A stretch of 64,000 nt of DNA from Monosporascus cannonballus (GCA_004154925.1 QJNS01000155.1:62001-126000), one strand, 5' to 3'. Positions 9,130 through 22,932 are shown, counted from the first letter of the stretch. A program made the numbers and translations. Notes: generated by a model from the sequence alone, not told the origin.

Positions 9130-12100
9130 AAATAATAGGAAAAAAAACAATATGCTTTACGTTTAGGATATAATAAGTTTAACTAAGGAAAAAAACAAAA
9201 TACACCCTTTACTTTTTATGGAACGGCGCCAGGACCTATGGAACTCGGCGTTACCTACAAACAAAATTGGAGCCAGATTAAATGCTTTAATTATGGCAAA
9301 ATAGGATATAAGGTTTACAAATATAAAAAACCCAAAAAACCACAACAAGATAACTAAACCCCTATACCGGAAAAATAATCCAGGAATAACTAAGAAAACG
9401 ATAGTAAAATTATTAACATAATTTAAGCCAAATATATATCAGGCCTTAAACAAAAAATTTAATAAGAACCATTACGATAAAAAATTCGACGAAAAATACG
9501 AAAAGCTAAAAAGCTAACTTAATAAATATTACGAATATAACAAAAAATATTATAAGGATAATTACGTAAATACCAAAATTAAACAGAAAGAATTTATTCT
9601 AAAACTTTTAATCGATACGGCAAAATACATATTATATATTGTCGACAACGAGAATACCCCGATTACGAAAAATGGAAATAAAATATTTACGTACAAATTA
9701 CCCGTATGTATTATAAGGGATTCGATTTTCCAAACCGTACCGGATATAATAAGAAAGATAAATAATAATATCGACAGTTTCGAACTATAACCCCAGACGA
9801 TATTTAGCAATTGGCCGAAATAAAAAATTGGCTTGAAGAAAAGTAATACTTATAAGAAAACCCCTTTTATTATTATAAATGGTATAACCATTAAACGGAA
9901 AAAGAATTAATTTAACGTACGGTAAAAACGCATTATTAAAAAATTATTACGGATTTTTATTTTTAGTTAGTACTTATTACAAATTCTTAAGAAAAAAAGT
10001 TATTAAGGAAAAAATACGTTAATTTATAAAAGATTTCTGGAACGATAACCAAAATAACATATAATAAGATATAGCTATAAATATAAAAGAATAATTTATT
10101 CAATAAAAAAAGAAATTATAATAGAATTAAGAAAAATTAATACGGTTCGAAAAAATAATACGCCGACAATAATAATAGATATAACAGTTTAACGCGTTAT
10201 ATATAGAAATATAAATAAGGTTCGATAAATTCGAATAAAAATTAAAAAAATTACTTATAAAAAAGCCGTAAAATAACGAGATTTAAAGGAATTAAAAGAA
10301 ATTCCCAAAAAAGGTTTTAAACGCGACGATAAAAAACGTTAATAACTTTATTATTTTAGAAATATAAATTAGAACGTATTAATATACCGTAATGGTAAAT
10401 TGCGGAACTTTAAGCGGAAATTATATTATATTAAATATAATTAATAAGTTTAAATTATTATGGAGATATAAGTTAAAACCTTATATAGCGACGAATACCG
10501 AAAGTTAGGAATTCGCTTACAATAACGGAAAAGTTATACGCAAAATTAATTACTTTAAGATTTTTGTTAAAAAATAATACCAAACGGTTAATTTCGATAT
10601 CGTTTTATTTGGGAATTACGATATAATTTTAGGATTATTATGGATACGTTAATACGAAATCTTGATTAACGAAAAAATTAGCCAAATGGAATTTATTTTA
10701 TTTTTTGTTAATAAAAAAAATTAAGATTTTAATATTCGATCGATGATGGCGACAAATATAAATATAAGGATACGATAGAAATCTTATTACTTAAAGGGAT
10801 AAGATATAAGAAAAAGAACGGGTATTAAAAAAGAATACGACGTATTGTTATTATTATTAAAGCGAAATTAAAGCAATTAAATAACGATTTAAAATAATAA
10901 AAATAATAGCCCAAGAAATTAAAAAAATCTAATTAATATATTATTATAATATTATAAATACGAATAACTTTTTAAAAAAATTCGATATGAAATTATTAAA
11001 ATATAGCGAATAAGATTATGAAATAATCCTTAAAAAGGATTTTCGATAAAGTTTTACCCCATTTATAATTTTAATAAAAACGAATTACGTATTTTTAAAG
11101 AATATTTGGAAAATTGGTTATAAAAAATGGATTCGATTTTCGAAATTACCGGCAGAATACCCGATATTTTTTGTACTTAAAAAATGGGAAATTATAATTT
11201 ATAATTAATTATCGATAATTAAACGATATTATAATTAAAAATCGAATATTATTATTTTTAATTACGGAAATAAAAAACCGATTTTATAAAGCTAAATAAT
11301 TTGTAATATTCGATCTTAAAAATAAATATAACTTTATTAAAATTAAGAAAAGATATAAATAGAAAATAACTTTTAAAACGAAATACGGATTATTTAAGTA
11401 TTTGGTTATATTAATAGAACTTATGAACGTACCAGCAACCTTTTAACGGATAATAAATTATGTATTACGAAAATACCTCGATATTTTCGTCGTTTGCTAT
11501 TTCGACGACATTTTTATCTTTTTAGAAATAAAAAAAATATACCCAAAATACGTTTATAAAGTTTTTTAAATTTTACAGGACGCAATATTACTTATTAATG
11601 CAAAAAAAAAGTTAATTTCATATATAAAAAGTAAAATATCTAGAACATATTATTATCCCAGAACATATTAAAATAAACCCTAAAAAGATCGTTATAATCA
11701 TAAAATAGCAAACGCCAACCATAATTAAAGAAGTACAAATATTCTTTAGATTCGTTAATTACTATAGGAAATTTATTCGAAACTTTAGCAAAATAACCAT
11801 ACCCTTAACGAATTTTACAAAGAAAAAAAATTTTAAATAGATATCAAATATAGAAAAAGTATTTCAGAATATTAAAAATATAATTATTAACGAATTAATA
11901 CTAATTATATGCAATTTAAACCGTTTCGTTAAATTAAAAACCAATATTTCGGATTACGTATTAAACGTAATAATTGGATAACGAAATAATTAAGGCAAAT
12001 TATACCTTATTACATTATTTTCGTACAAATTAAAAGGAACCGAATTTAATTACGGCATTTTAAATAAGGAATTTATGGCCATTATTATGGCATTTTAGGA

Positions 12101-13770
12101 ATTTAGATATTTCCTAAAGGGAAATCTGCACCAGGTTAAGGTTTATATAAATTATTAAAATCTTACCGGATTTATTACGACTAAGGAGTTTATAAAACGA
12201 TAATTAAAATATGCAAAAAAATTGGCAAATTTCGATTTCGTTATTATTTATAAGAAAAAATTAAAAAATAACAAAATAAATACTTTAAGTAAGTAATTAG
12301 ATTTTGAAAAAAAATTAGTTAAAATTAGCTATATAATTTTTGATATTACCATAAAAGGATATTTACGCTTACGATAAATTACAATAATTCGGGCAATACC
12401 TAATAATATATATTAGAAAATCTAATAATATAACGATAATTTTCCAGAAAGCCAAAAAATAAACAAAATATAAGTGCTAGAAAAATATTAAAAGGATTTA
12501 ATACGAAAAATATATGAACATTAGTTATACGGACATATAAGGATTTATAAAACCTTAAAACGATTTTAACGTATATATATTTTTTTTAAAAATGAAATTA
12601 ATGATACAAAAAATCATACGGCAATACGATATTTGCACTAAAGTAAAAATTTAACGACATAAGCTATACGGAAAATTACAGCCATTATTAATTGCAAAAC
12701 GATTATAATATTTAATTACATTCAACTTTATTACCAAATTTCCTATATTAAAAAATCCAATTACAGAAATATATTACGATAATATTTTCGTAATCGTCGA
12801 TCGATTTACAAAATTTTCTTATTTCCTACCATATTATAAGGATATAAACGCCGAATAATTAATATATATATTTTTTTAAATACATTTTTAACATATATAA
12901 ATTATTAATAGAAATTATATCAAATAAACGATTAATTTTTGCATCAAAATTTTAACAAAACCTTATGATATAAATTGGCATAAATCATAAATTATCCAAC
13001 GTATTTAAACTATAAACAGATAAATAAATAAAACGAATAAATTAAATTTTGGTAACTTATTTACGATATTATATTAATTATGAATAAAATAATTAAATTA
13101 AGAAATTATTAATTACATAATTAACTTATAATACCAATTATTACGAAAGCATTAAAATAATATTTACGAACGCAAATTTTGGTTTTATTTCGAAAATTTA
13201 CAAAAAAATACGCGATAACGGTTTAATTAATATTAAAATAATCCTTACGTTAAAATAGTTATAATAGTTATATCAAAAGATAAAAATAAAATTAAAATTT
13301 GTACGAAATTAAATAAATAAATATTATAATCAAAAAAATTAAAAAAATTAATTTTCGAAAAAAGGAAAATAGTTTTCCTTATTATAAAAAATATTTAAAC
13401 AAAACGATTTAGCAAAAAACTCGATTTCAAATATATCGGTTTATATAAAATCGCCAAAAAATCTTAAAAAATAATTACTAATTAGAATTTTTACCAAAAA
13501 TTAAATTCCATTTAATTTTTCATATTTTTTTACTTAAGTTAATAATAAATATAATCAAAATATATATAGCATAAAATAATATAAAAATAAAAAATAAACA
13601 GATATACGAAATGGAGAAAATCTTTAACATGCGAAAATAAAATGGATTTATTTAGTACCTGATTAAATAAAAAAAATACTTAAATTCCGAAAACACCTAG
13701 AAACCCGCCAAAAATGTTATTAGCGCCTAACGCCTATTAAAGAATTTTTACCAGTAACGGCGGAACCACC
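9130..13770 (+). pseudogene. gag-pol of element C, remnant
   Basis: The capsid zinc knuckle is at 9283-9324, reading CFNYGKIGYKVYKY where CX2CX4HX4C is expected; only the first Cys survives and the other three ligands are Tyr. RT motifs follow: FKYLVILIELMNVPATF (for FEYLVMPFGLTNAPATF) and the active site YFDD at 11498-11509, with both Asp codons intact. Integrase core: FNFITKFP near 12720 and VIVDRFTKF at 12790-12816. A chromodomain-like segment begins near 13640 (KWIYLV). Dozens of stops in every frame exclude expression. A normal fungal gypsy polyprotein is about 1400-1800 aa. Confidence 0.85.
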
Positions 13771-14363
13771 CGAAATAATAATATCTTAATTTATGAGATT
13801 TACGGAAGGAAGTTTTTGGTTTACCGCATTTTAATTAATAATGTTTACCCTTTTTAAGGCTTAAATCTCGATTACGGATTCCGATTTTAATTATGTAAAA
13901 TTATTAGAATTATTTAAGGATTAAAGGATATAATTAATAAGTTTCGTACCTTAAGATTAATAATGCTAACGTTAACGACGTATGCAAAAAAAACGCGCAA
14001 AAATTTCGGATAAAAATTTTTCGGCCGTTAGTTTTTTTCTTTTTAATTTTTTCGATTTTGCGATATAGCGATTAATTATGGAAACAAGAATTTTTATCCC
14101 GTTATACGAACGACTTTAACGGACATATTCCTTATAACGAAAAACCCTATTTATTATTTGGTAATTAAACTGCCGAACAAAATAAAAAAAACAAAATATC
14201 GCGTTAAAACTTTCGAATTTAATTAAATTAACTAAAGCAAATCGTTATTCGGATTTGCGAAAACGATATTTGGATATATCGGAAAATATATTAAAGGTAT
14301 GTAGAAAAAACTTATTAGGAAAAAAGAAATTTTAGAGATAAGATTTTGGGAAAAAGGAGATCG

Positions 14364-14715
14364 TATTACGACCTAACAAGTTATGGCCTCCAGGAACGGT
14401 CGTAACGGAAAAGGCCAAGAAAACTATGTGGATCAGGTTACGTAACGGATTACCAACTTATTGATAGTAAGCCAATAAGCCGGATTATTAATTTATTGGT
14501 AATAATCCAGTTAAAGAAAAAAAAATATATACGTTTATTAATTCCATAATTTAAATAATTTTAGCTTATAATAATATTTCGTTACTTAAAGCACCTTTGG
14601 CATTACGAGACGTAATACGTTATTGTATTTATTGCTTAGATTCCTACGATACTCCTGCTAACATAAACCCGTCGACTTAAGGTTTAATAGTTGGTTAAAC
14701 CGCCTAGCCGTCATA
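14364..14715 (+). repeat. 3' LTR of element C (352 bp)
   Basis: Right partner of 8036-8421, directly preceded by a polypurine tract and followed by the TSD copy ATTAG. Its second half keeps more C and G than the left LTR (for example GCACCTTTGGCATTACGAGACG). Confidence 0.9.
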
Positions 14716-14720
14716 ATTAG

Positions 14721-15195
14721 TACTTTTGCGTTTGAAATCTATTAGCTTTTTTCTTTATAAACCTTACCTTTTTTCATTTAAGTTACTTTTAAATTCGATT
14801 TTCGTTATTTTCGTAAATTAAATTTTATTTCAAAAGTGAATAGTTAAAAAAACATTGTTAAAATTCCTTTTTGTTTTAGAAAAAAGATTAATAACAATAT
14901 CGATAATTCTATTTTATTAGAAAATTGTGTAAAAATAAAATGCTGTAAATAAAATAGATTTTGAAGAATTTTTACTATCACCGATTACAGATACTATATA
15001 TTCGAAATTTCGCTGAATATCATTATAATTAATAATAACATTACAAGTTGCAAAGCCGATCAAGCTATAAAATTAGCTAAAGTTCGTAAAGCTTATATAA
15101 GTATTTAATTTATATTTTTAAAGTTTATCATATCAAGTCTAGAATTTATTAAATTATATAAATTTTTCGAATCGTAAAGTCAATAAGCACAAATA
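14721..15195. other. AT-rich spacer with a repeat shared with 54 kb
   Basis: No LTR end and no known domain. The part 14941-15104 is recognisably related to 54067-54234 (separate entries). Confidence 0.5.
14941..15104 (+). repeat. Unidentified dispersed repeat, copy 1
   Basis: Similar in sequence and orientation to 54067-54234. One forward frame here reads DYRYYIFEISLNI and ends KLAKVRKAYIS; the other copy reads NYRYYISEILQHNIVLN and ends KLARACKAFYT. A common coding ancestor is likely. I do not recognise the family. Confidence 0.45.
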
Positions 15196-15431
15196 TATTA
15201 TAACTCAAACAAAGATCGGTCGCAGAAAACGGTCGGACTCATACAAAAGGGTCACGTGATTTGGATCTCTTTTGGCGTCAAGATCTAAATAAATCTATAT
15301 AGAACCAATTGAATCTAATAGCATTGGATCTGTAACGGTGTTAAGATCTAATAAAGATCTAATTAATCTATGAAAAATATATACGTTCGTTATTTCCGTA
15401 ATTTAAATAGCACCAATTTGCAATAATATAT
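15196..15431 (+). repeat. Truncated LTR, family 4
   Basis: Begins TATTATAACTCAAAC and matches, in the same relative orientation, the first part of the LTR 38150-38535. Shared blocks are GATC(G)GTCGCAGAAAACGGTCGGACT, TCTAAATAAATCTATATAGAA and ATATACGTTCGTTATTTCCGTAAT. It stops at 15431, where the copia LTR starts, about 150 bp before the expected LTR end. I did not find the missing end right of 37103. Confidence 0.65.
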
Positions 15432-15596
15432 TGTCAGATATAGGGGGCATCAGTTGTGTTGTTCTTTTCAGCTAAGTTGTAGGTGCTATTGCACGCGTAC
15501 AACTTTAAGTAACTTAACCACGGAACATATATAAGCCGATCAGTATGGTACCTTTCCGTATATAAAGAGCGCTCCGTACCCCCCAGCTAGTTGACA
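15432..15596 (-). repeat. 3' LTR of copia element G (165 bp)
   Basis: The ends are perfect inverted repeats TGTCA/TGACA, so the ends alone do not give direction; the RNase H remnant beside it shows that this is the 3' LTR. It shares AGATATAGGGGGCAT, TAACTTTAAGTAACTTA and GGAACATATAT with 36939-37103 and is clearly less mutated. Confidence 0.8.
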
Positions 15597-15764
15597 CACT
15601 CTCTTAACGCCTTAAAGCATTTACGGCGTTAATCGTTATATTTTATTGCTTTCTAAAGTTATAGCTAATTATTTCACCCTTTTTCTAACGATTAAATTTT
15701 CCTGATTAATTAATTCCTTGTCTAAAATAATCTTTAAGGCTTTTTTCTGCTAGTCCAACGTTTT

Positions 15765-15997
15765 TGTAATATTTATTAATCTTAGTTATTTTTTAAAGTG
15801 CTTAAAGGTTTTTCGTAACAGGGTTTTAGTTAATTTATTAACTAGCATATTGTTTATAGACGTATAATTTATTTTGATTAAGTTTCTTTTTACTGTTTTT
15901 CGCAACCAATAATTATATATATTTACGTACCGCAACTTTGTTTTTAGAAGAACGACGTCGACGTTAACTAGCTATATAATCCGTTAATTAGCATATT
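15765..15997 (-). pseudogene. copia RNase H C-terminus (element G fragment)
   Basis: The minus-strand frame reads VLLKTKLRYVNIYNYWLR, where copia RNase H has KHIDI.x.HWLRE (His changed to Tyr, Asp to Asn). It continues to NNMLVNKLTKTLLRKTF and a stop near 15789, matching the copia ending MLADGLTKxL. The frame runs to the edge of element A's LTR at 15998. The rest of RNase H is missing. Confidence 0.8.
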
Positions 15998-16182
15998 TGT
16001 GATGGAGCTGTATGGAGCCCTATTATGGAGCACCGAACAAACGCCGATACCAAGCAGCATTAGCGCAGCGCCTTATATGCGAACATATATAACTGTATTT
16101 TCATTTTCATTTTTTCTTTTTAACTAAAAAATAAACTTTTCTTAACAATTAATTGCAAACCGTTCAGATAAAGCCTTTTAAA
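15998..16182 (+). repeat. 5' LTR of element A (185 bp)
   Basis: Matches 22746-22932: GCCGATACCAARCAGCATTA, GCRCAGCGCCTTATAYGCGAA, then a pyrimidine tract and a run leading to AAGCCTTTTA. Confidence 0.85.
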
Positions 16183-16229
16183 TATTTTCTAGCTTACTAT
16201 TTAGCAAAACAAAAAACGTTCGGAATTAG

Positions 16230-19200
16230 ATATTAGGATTTTTAAACGCTTTTTACGGGGCCTAATAAAGGGCCCTTATCGACCTAAAGTTACAGAGGGT
16301 ATTTAGCGTTATAACAGAAACTCTAACAAGTTTAATAACGGCTATAAAATAGCGTATAAGTTACCAATTCGAAGAAAATAAAAAAAAGCAGCCTAGTTCC
16401 GTAAACATATAAAAGCGTAACATGAAGTAAATAAAAAACTAATATAAACGGCCGAATAACTTAAAAACAGCTTAATTATTTAATAAAAATTTATTACTTA
16501 ATTATAAATTCGGAACGCAATAACCCTTACGAATACCGATTTTTCCTCGTTTTAGTAATAATCGAAAACATAATTAAGCTATTCCGTAAAAATAATTCGA
16601 ACAACCGAATTAATAATAAAAGCTAAACGGAAACCGTTACCCTGGCCGGAGAAATTCGACAGGACAAAAAAAAGTTCCCCGGATAGTACGTATCCATAAT
16701 TTATAAATTCGAGATAAACGTTATTTTCGTAAAAGAAATTTCTAAATAATTTTACGTTATATACGAAAGGTTCGAAATTAATATATAACGTACAGTTATT
16801 ACTTATTATATTACCGAAAACTTAAATAATATTTATAATTTTATCGGTTTCGTCTAGGTATTATACAAATAATATAATAATCGGCTTAAAAAAATAACCG
16901 AACGTTTTCGGAACTTAAAGTAAATTAATAATACAAAATTTTCGTTATTTTATCCTTTATTCGAAAAAACATTAATAAATACGGAAAAGATTATTTGGCT
17001 AACGGAAGCGAAATTTATATATATATTTTTTTTGAAAAAAGTACGAAATAAAAAACTTACTTAAATTTTAATTTTAATAAACCTTTTTAAAAATTATAAG
17101 GTATAAATAAATAAGGTGATAAAAATTGCCGGACGTCTTAAAGGAATTATACGGCAAAAAGGAACGAATCACTTTTTAATAATTTAATCGGACGGTAATA
17201 ATTAAGCAAAAAAATAACCTAAATAGCGATATAAGCATAACGGGTATTTAGGTAATAGGACGGTAAAAGTAAAAACTTTAAATTTTACCTTTAACGCCGA
17301 AATAATACGCGCGATAAATAACTTAAAAAATAAAACAATTATAAAACGAAAAGCTTTTATTTACGCTATGGGCGTTTTAATTATAAGGCGAACCGTTACC
17401 CGTTTTTATTAATAAAAAAACCATAAAAAATTAATTGGTTAAGAATATACGAAAACGAAAAATCGGAATTTAAAAACAAAAAAAAGAAAAAAGTAACTTT
17501 TAAATATCGGCGCATTTAGGAACAAAAAGCGACCTAGGCCGAAGTAAAAGTCGCAAAATAAAATATGGACGGTATTTTATTTATTATTAATATATATATT
17601 AATTAAAAAATATGTTAAAACTTTTACTAATTAAAAATATAAATATTTTGCCGCAATAAGCAAAATATTCGTAAAACGCTTACGGTTATTACGCATTTTA
17701 ATAAAATTATGCGGATTAAAAATTTGGAAAAAGGAATTAATAACGGTAAAAGAAATTAAGGAAATAATATATATAAAGATAAATATTAACGGTTTTAAAA
17801 CCAGAATATTCGTATATATTATTAATAACTTTAATTACTTTTTAATTTTGGGAAAACCTTAAATAAAACGTTATAACGTCGTATACATAATGCAAAAACA
17901 TCTTTTGACGGTCGGCGTAATAAGTTATATAAAGGTTTACGAAAAAAAAATACGAAGCTTAAAAAAAGGCGTATAAATAATTCGTAAGACGAAAAAATTT
18001 TTAGCTGCCGTCTTCGGGGCGGAAGTTCGAAAAATAAAAAAGATTAAAAGGACCAAATAAGAAATTTAATTATTTTCAATCATTTTCGCCAATATTAATA
18101 AGGTATTAACGCTTAAAAAAATAGAGGTTAACGAAAAAACTTTATTTAGATTAAAAGCATTTCAGAAATTATTCGATAGAAAATTAGGTAACGCTTTATC
18201 CTTATTCCGTTTTAAAATAGATTATACGATTTTATTACGTAAAAACGAAACAAACAAAATATTAATATTATAGGGGCCTCAATATAATATAATTAAGAAC
18301 GAATTGTTAGCTTTAAAAAAACCTTAACGGAGCTTTTAAATAAAGGGTATATTTGCGTAAATAATTTATCTATAAGGGCTCCGGTTTTATTTATAAAGAA
18401 ATCCGGTGAAAGGTTACATTTTTGCTATAATTATCGGGCGTTAAATATAATAACCGAAAAAACATTATTTTTTTTATTTTTGATTTCGAAAACCTTAAAG
18501 TTATTTTTTTACGTTAAGTAATTTATAAAAATAAACGTCCGAATAACGTTCTATAAAATTAGGATTAAGAAAAGAAATAAATAAAAAATGGCATTTCGAG
18601 CGCGTTTTGGCTTATACCCATAACTGGTAATACCGTTCGATTTATACGGAGTTTTCGCGATTTTTTAACGATAAGTTAATAAGGTCCTAAAGGAATATTT
18701 CGACGTTTTCTGCTTAACGTATATAAATAATATCCTTATTTTTTTTTCCGGATCGAAAAAGGATTATATATAAAAAATAAAAAAGGTTTTAAGCCTTTTA
18801 AAAAAGCGGATTTAAGTTTAGATATTTTTAAGTGCGAATTTGCCGTAAAAATAATAAAATATTTTGGATTTATTATAAATGTCGAAAAGGGGATACGAAT
18901 AAACTCCGAAAAACTACGCGCGATTAAAAAATGGAAAATTTTTAAAACGTTTAAGAAAATTTAAAGTTTTTTAAGGTTCGTAAATTTTTATCGCGATTTT
19001 ATAGTTTATTATATGGATATATCGATACCGTTAATAACCTTAACCCGGAAGGAAATCTTATTCCGCTAGAAGAAAAAAAATAACGTTTAAAAGTTTTAAA
19101 AACGCCTTTATAACGGAATTAATTTTAATATACTAAAATTTCGAAAAATATATAATATTAAAAGCAAATTATTTAAGAATAATATACGGAAATTACTTAT

Positions 19201-22200
19201 TCCAAATTAATAAATTCAAAATATTACGACCGGTTATTTATTCTTTTAAAAAATTAAGTTTTGTTAAAGTTAATTACGAAATATATAATAAAGGTTTTTT
19301 TAATAATAATAAGCTATTTAAAAATATAAGATATAGAATTACGTAACGTAATAACCCCGTTTAAGATTATTACCGATTACACAAATCTGAAGTATTTTAT
19401 AATTATTAAAAAATTAAACGAACGTTAAATTAAGTAATTTAAAAAATTATTTTATTTTAATTTTTATTTTCAATTTTCTACCGGCCGTTTAAATATTAAG
19501 GCCGATATATTTTTACGTAAGTAATAAAATATGTTTGTAAGGAAAAATAATAATCAGAAAATTATATAAGAAATTGAATTAATAAAAAATAAATAATTAT
19601 TTATATTATTTACAGAATAATGAAAATACGTTCAAAATGTAATAACGGTTAATAATATTAAAATTAAACGTAATAAGTTATTTCGAAAAACGAAAATATT
19701 TTAATATTATAAACCTTTTTAAAAATTTTAAAAGGTAATATTAAAATATAATAAAAATTACGATTACATTATTAGCTTTATTATAAAAAAGAAACGTAAT
19801 TTCTTTACAAAATTAAAGGTATTAATATTGATTGCGGAATGTATTTTAAATATTAAAAGCTTTTTTTAATTTCGAAAACGCCTTTAGATCTTAAATTAAA
19901 AGCCGCTTAGGACGGTCTTAATACAGAATATTTACGATTTTCATATAGTAAATTATTTAAGCAAAAAGGTTATGAAAACGGTATTTTCGAAAATATTTTT
20001 TTGGCCGGTATTTTTTTTGGCCGGGTATATACCGTATAATAAAGTAATTTTACAGGAATTACGATGTATACGGCCATAAAAACGTATGAAAAAATAAGAA
20101 AAAAAAGATTGTTAAAGTTACTTTCGGTTGCCGAACAATTTTATAACGAATTATTAATCGATTTTATAACCAATTTATTAATTGTTTTTAAATATGATTT
20201 ATATTTTTTGATAATTATAATAAACCGATTATTTAAGATAATAATCTTAAAAGCGATATATATAATAAACGTAAAAGTATATACGGAGATATTCGTAAAA
20301 ATATATTAAGGATTTTATATTTTTCTTTATGTTATTATAAGTAATAAGCAAATCAATTAAAAAAAAATCTGGATTAAATTTTACAAATTAATATGGATAA
20401 CATAATGTTTTTTTATCGTATACCACCTAAAAACCAATAATATTACGGAAAAGACTAAATAAAAGATATTATTATATTTACGAATTTTCGTAATGAATTT
20501 ATAATAAAAATAAAATAAGCCTTTTTCGGGGGAAATATTTGTAATTAATAATCAAAATACGGTTTTAATAGGATTAAAGTTTTTATTTTACGGATATTAC
20601 GTTAATTTAATTCTTTAAATAAAAAGCAATTTGACAATTAAGAAGTATTTATATATAGAAGCAGAAACTTTTATTAGAAAATTACAAAAAAATACGGAAT
20701 TCGCTTAAGCTGCAATAACGGCAACTTAATAAATCTAGGAAAAACATAACGAATAAACGTTATTATTTTTGTTAAAAAATATAAAATTAATAATAAAGGT
20801 TATTTACTTTTACAGAATATCTTTATTTTCTAGCCGTCGAAAAAATTAAAGTGGTTTTAAGCCAAATATTAAGTAATTAAAGTAATTAATTTTTAGGTTA
20901 TCGAATTAAATATATTTAAAAAATTTTATAATTAATTTTATATTAATTTACTAAGGCGTACAAATTGCGATATTTTACCATTCTAAATTAACGTAAATAT
21001 ATAGCTTTTTTTATTATTTTTAAAAGAAATAACGAACCGGAATTTAAAATTAAAAGTATTTTCTAAGTTCGGATTAAAAAGTAAAAAAAGACTTTATACG
21101 TTAAATCTAGGTTAAAGAATTAAATTCTATAAAACCGATTTAAAACTTATTTAAGAAATTTATAAATACGACGGCTTTATAACGGTTCGAAAAGAAATAC
21201 GGCAATATCACTATTAATAACGGACCTTAAATTTAACGTATTACCTAAAAGCAAATAAAAAAAATCCAGCTTAAAAATACCAGCCGGGCGGCGCATAACT
21301 AATATAGAAAATTCGGGAAAACCGTTAAAAAATAACTTTAAATAATTCGCAAATAAATGTTGAAAGAACGAGAACAGTATTTATAAATAAAATATATTAA
21401 AAAGAAATTAAAACTAATAAAAATAATATACCGGTTATAAAATTATTTAATTATTTTTAAAAACTTATAAATTTAATAATGTATTTTATAAGATTGTAAT
21501 ATTAATATTATACGGGAATTACGTATTTAAGGCGCGCAATTTTTCTGCTTTATTTATATTAAATTCTGGCAAAACCGGGATTTCTTTTTAAATTATTTTA
21601 ATTACGATTACCAAATTTTCGAAAATGTTAATAATATGATTATTAACGCCTAATAATTTAGCTTATAACGTAAATTAATAAGTAATACGGAAAAAATGCG
21701 GAAAAATTGTAAAAAAAAATTATATAATAAGATTTATTATTTTTATGCTTAATACTTTTTTATTATATAAGGCGGAAAAACCGGTAAAACCGGCAGCTTA
21801 ATTTACATATAAATAACGTATAAGCCAGGAATTAAAGGTATAAATTTACTTCGGAACGAACGATATACGAAAATTTAAAACGCGAACGTAAAGCTTTGGC
21901 ACCCGCTTTTTCCTAAATACGGATGGCCGTTAAGCCAAGGTTAACAGTAAGAGAACAATATGCGAAATACATAAGGAAAGTATATTTATTAGGGTTTTAG
22001 TAATCGTTATTAAAAATAACTTTATAAAATGCGTTAACATCCTAACGAAATCTAGGAATACTCGTAAACTATACGAAAATTACGTTAAAAAGCATATTAA
22101 CAAAAATAAAAAAGATTTATTTCGGGATATTTATAATTATAATTAACGTAAGCCTAATAACGGACTGCGTTTTGGCTTATAATAATAAATATTTTGGAAA

Positions 22201-22730
22201 TAACGAATAAATAACGCATAAACAAATTATATATTTTATTAATTTAAATAATATACGTTCGAGCTTCCGGCAAAACAAATTATATAAATAAAATAAGGCA
22301 TATTATAAATATAGGCGGGATATTCCTTTAAGGTAACGTAAATAGGTAACGTACGAAAGATTTTAGCGGATTTTAACTTATTAAAAGGGCCCGAAAACGT
22401 AAGAACGTTTTTTTACGAGGTATTTTCGCGGCGTTATAATATATTAATTAGTTTTTAAGCCGTTACGGAATAACGTATAAAAACGTTATTATAGATATTT
22501 AGAAAAATTAACTTACCGAATTAAATTATTCTTATAGAAAAAAAATATTGAAATAAATAAAAAAGTAAACGTATTTTTATATATAAACCTGCTTAACATA
22601 CAATTAACCCATAATTAGTTACTTAAATTAGGCCTAATTCGGAAATCATTAAATTTCCGAATTTCGGATTAATTAAAAGCTAAAGATTAACATAATTATT
22701 GATTTTATAATAAATTAACCCCTTTTTAGG
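16230..22730 (+). pseudogene. gag-pol of element A, heavily RIP-mutated
   Basis: The gag zinc knuckle is at 17358-17399 and reads YLRYGRFNYKANRY: the CX2CX4HX4C spacing is exact and all four ligands are Tyr. The RT active site at 18720-18731 reads YINN instead of Y(I/V)DD, followed by ILIF. Both changes are G-to-A or C-to-T. Stops occur throughout. The only longer frame, 20064-20309, has no motif and starts and ends arbitrarily. Confidence 0.85.
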
Positions 22731-22745
22731 AAAAATAAGGGATAA

Positions 22746-22932
22746 TGTAATGGGGCTGTATGGAGCCCTATTATAGAGCATCGGATAAATGCCGATACCA
22801 AACAGCATTAGCACAGCGCCTTATACGCGAATACACATAATTGTATTTTTATTTTCTCTTTTTTTCTCTTTAGTTAGAAAATAAATTCTTATTGATAACT
22901 GATTGCAGACCGCTCAAATGAAGCCTTTTACA
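22746..22932 (+). repeat. 3' LTR of element A (187 bp)
   Basis: Right partner of 15998-16182. It keeps the intact start TGTAATGGGGCTGTATGGAG and end CCTTTTACA. It is preceded by AAAAATAAGGGATAA, a weak polypurine tract. Confidence 0.85.

Larger units (their letters stand above)
8036..14715 (+). mobile_element. Ty3/gypsy LTR retrotransposon (element C), full length, RIP-inactivated
   Basis: A 6680-bp element bounded by LTRs 8036-8421 and 14364-14715, with an exact 5-bp TSD, ATTAG, at 8031-8035 and 14716-14720. The LTRs start TGTTACGACC/TATTACGACC and end TTATA/TCATA, consistent with an original TG...CA end changed by CA-to-TA transitions. A purine-rich tract (AAAAAGGAGATCG) directly precedes the right LTR and fixes the plus orientation. 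Coding order is gag, protease, RT, RNase H, integrase, chromodomain-like region, which is the Ty3/gypsy order. Confidence 0.92.
15998..22932 (+). mobile_element. Ty3/gypsy LTR retrotransposon (element A), family 1
   Basis: A 6935-bp element between LTRs 15998-16182 and 22746-22932, same family as element B in opposite orientation. LTR start TGTRATGGRGCTGTATGGAG, end CCTTTTACA. The flanks do not form a TSD (ATATT left, TTATA right). The left flank is copia RNase H and the right flank is a different gypsy element, so the left junction is probably not the original insertion site. Confidence 0.85.

Noticed and set aside
20064..20309. 81-codon forward open frame in element A
   Set aside because: Ile/Lys/Leu-rich AT composition within an otherwise stop-filled pol; no motif.
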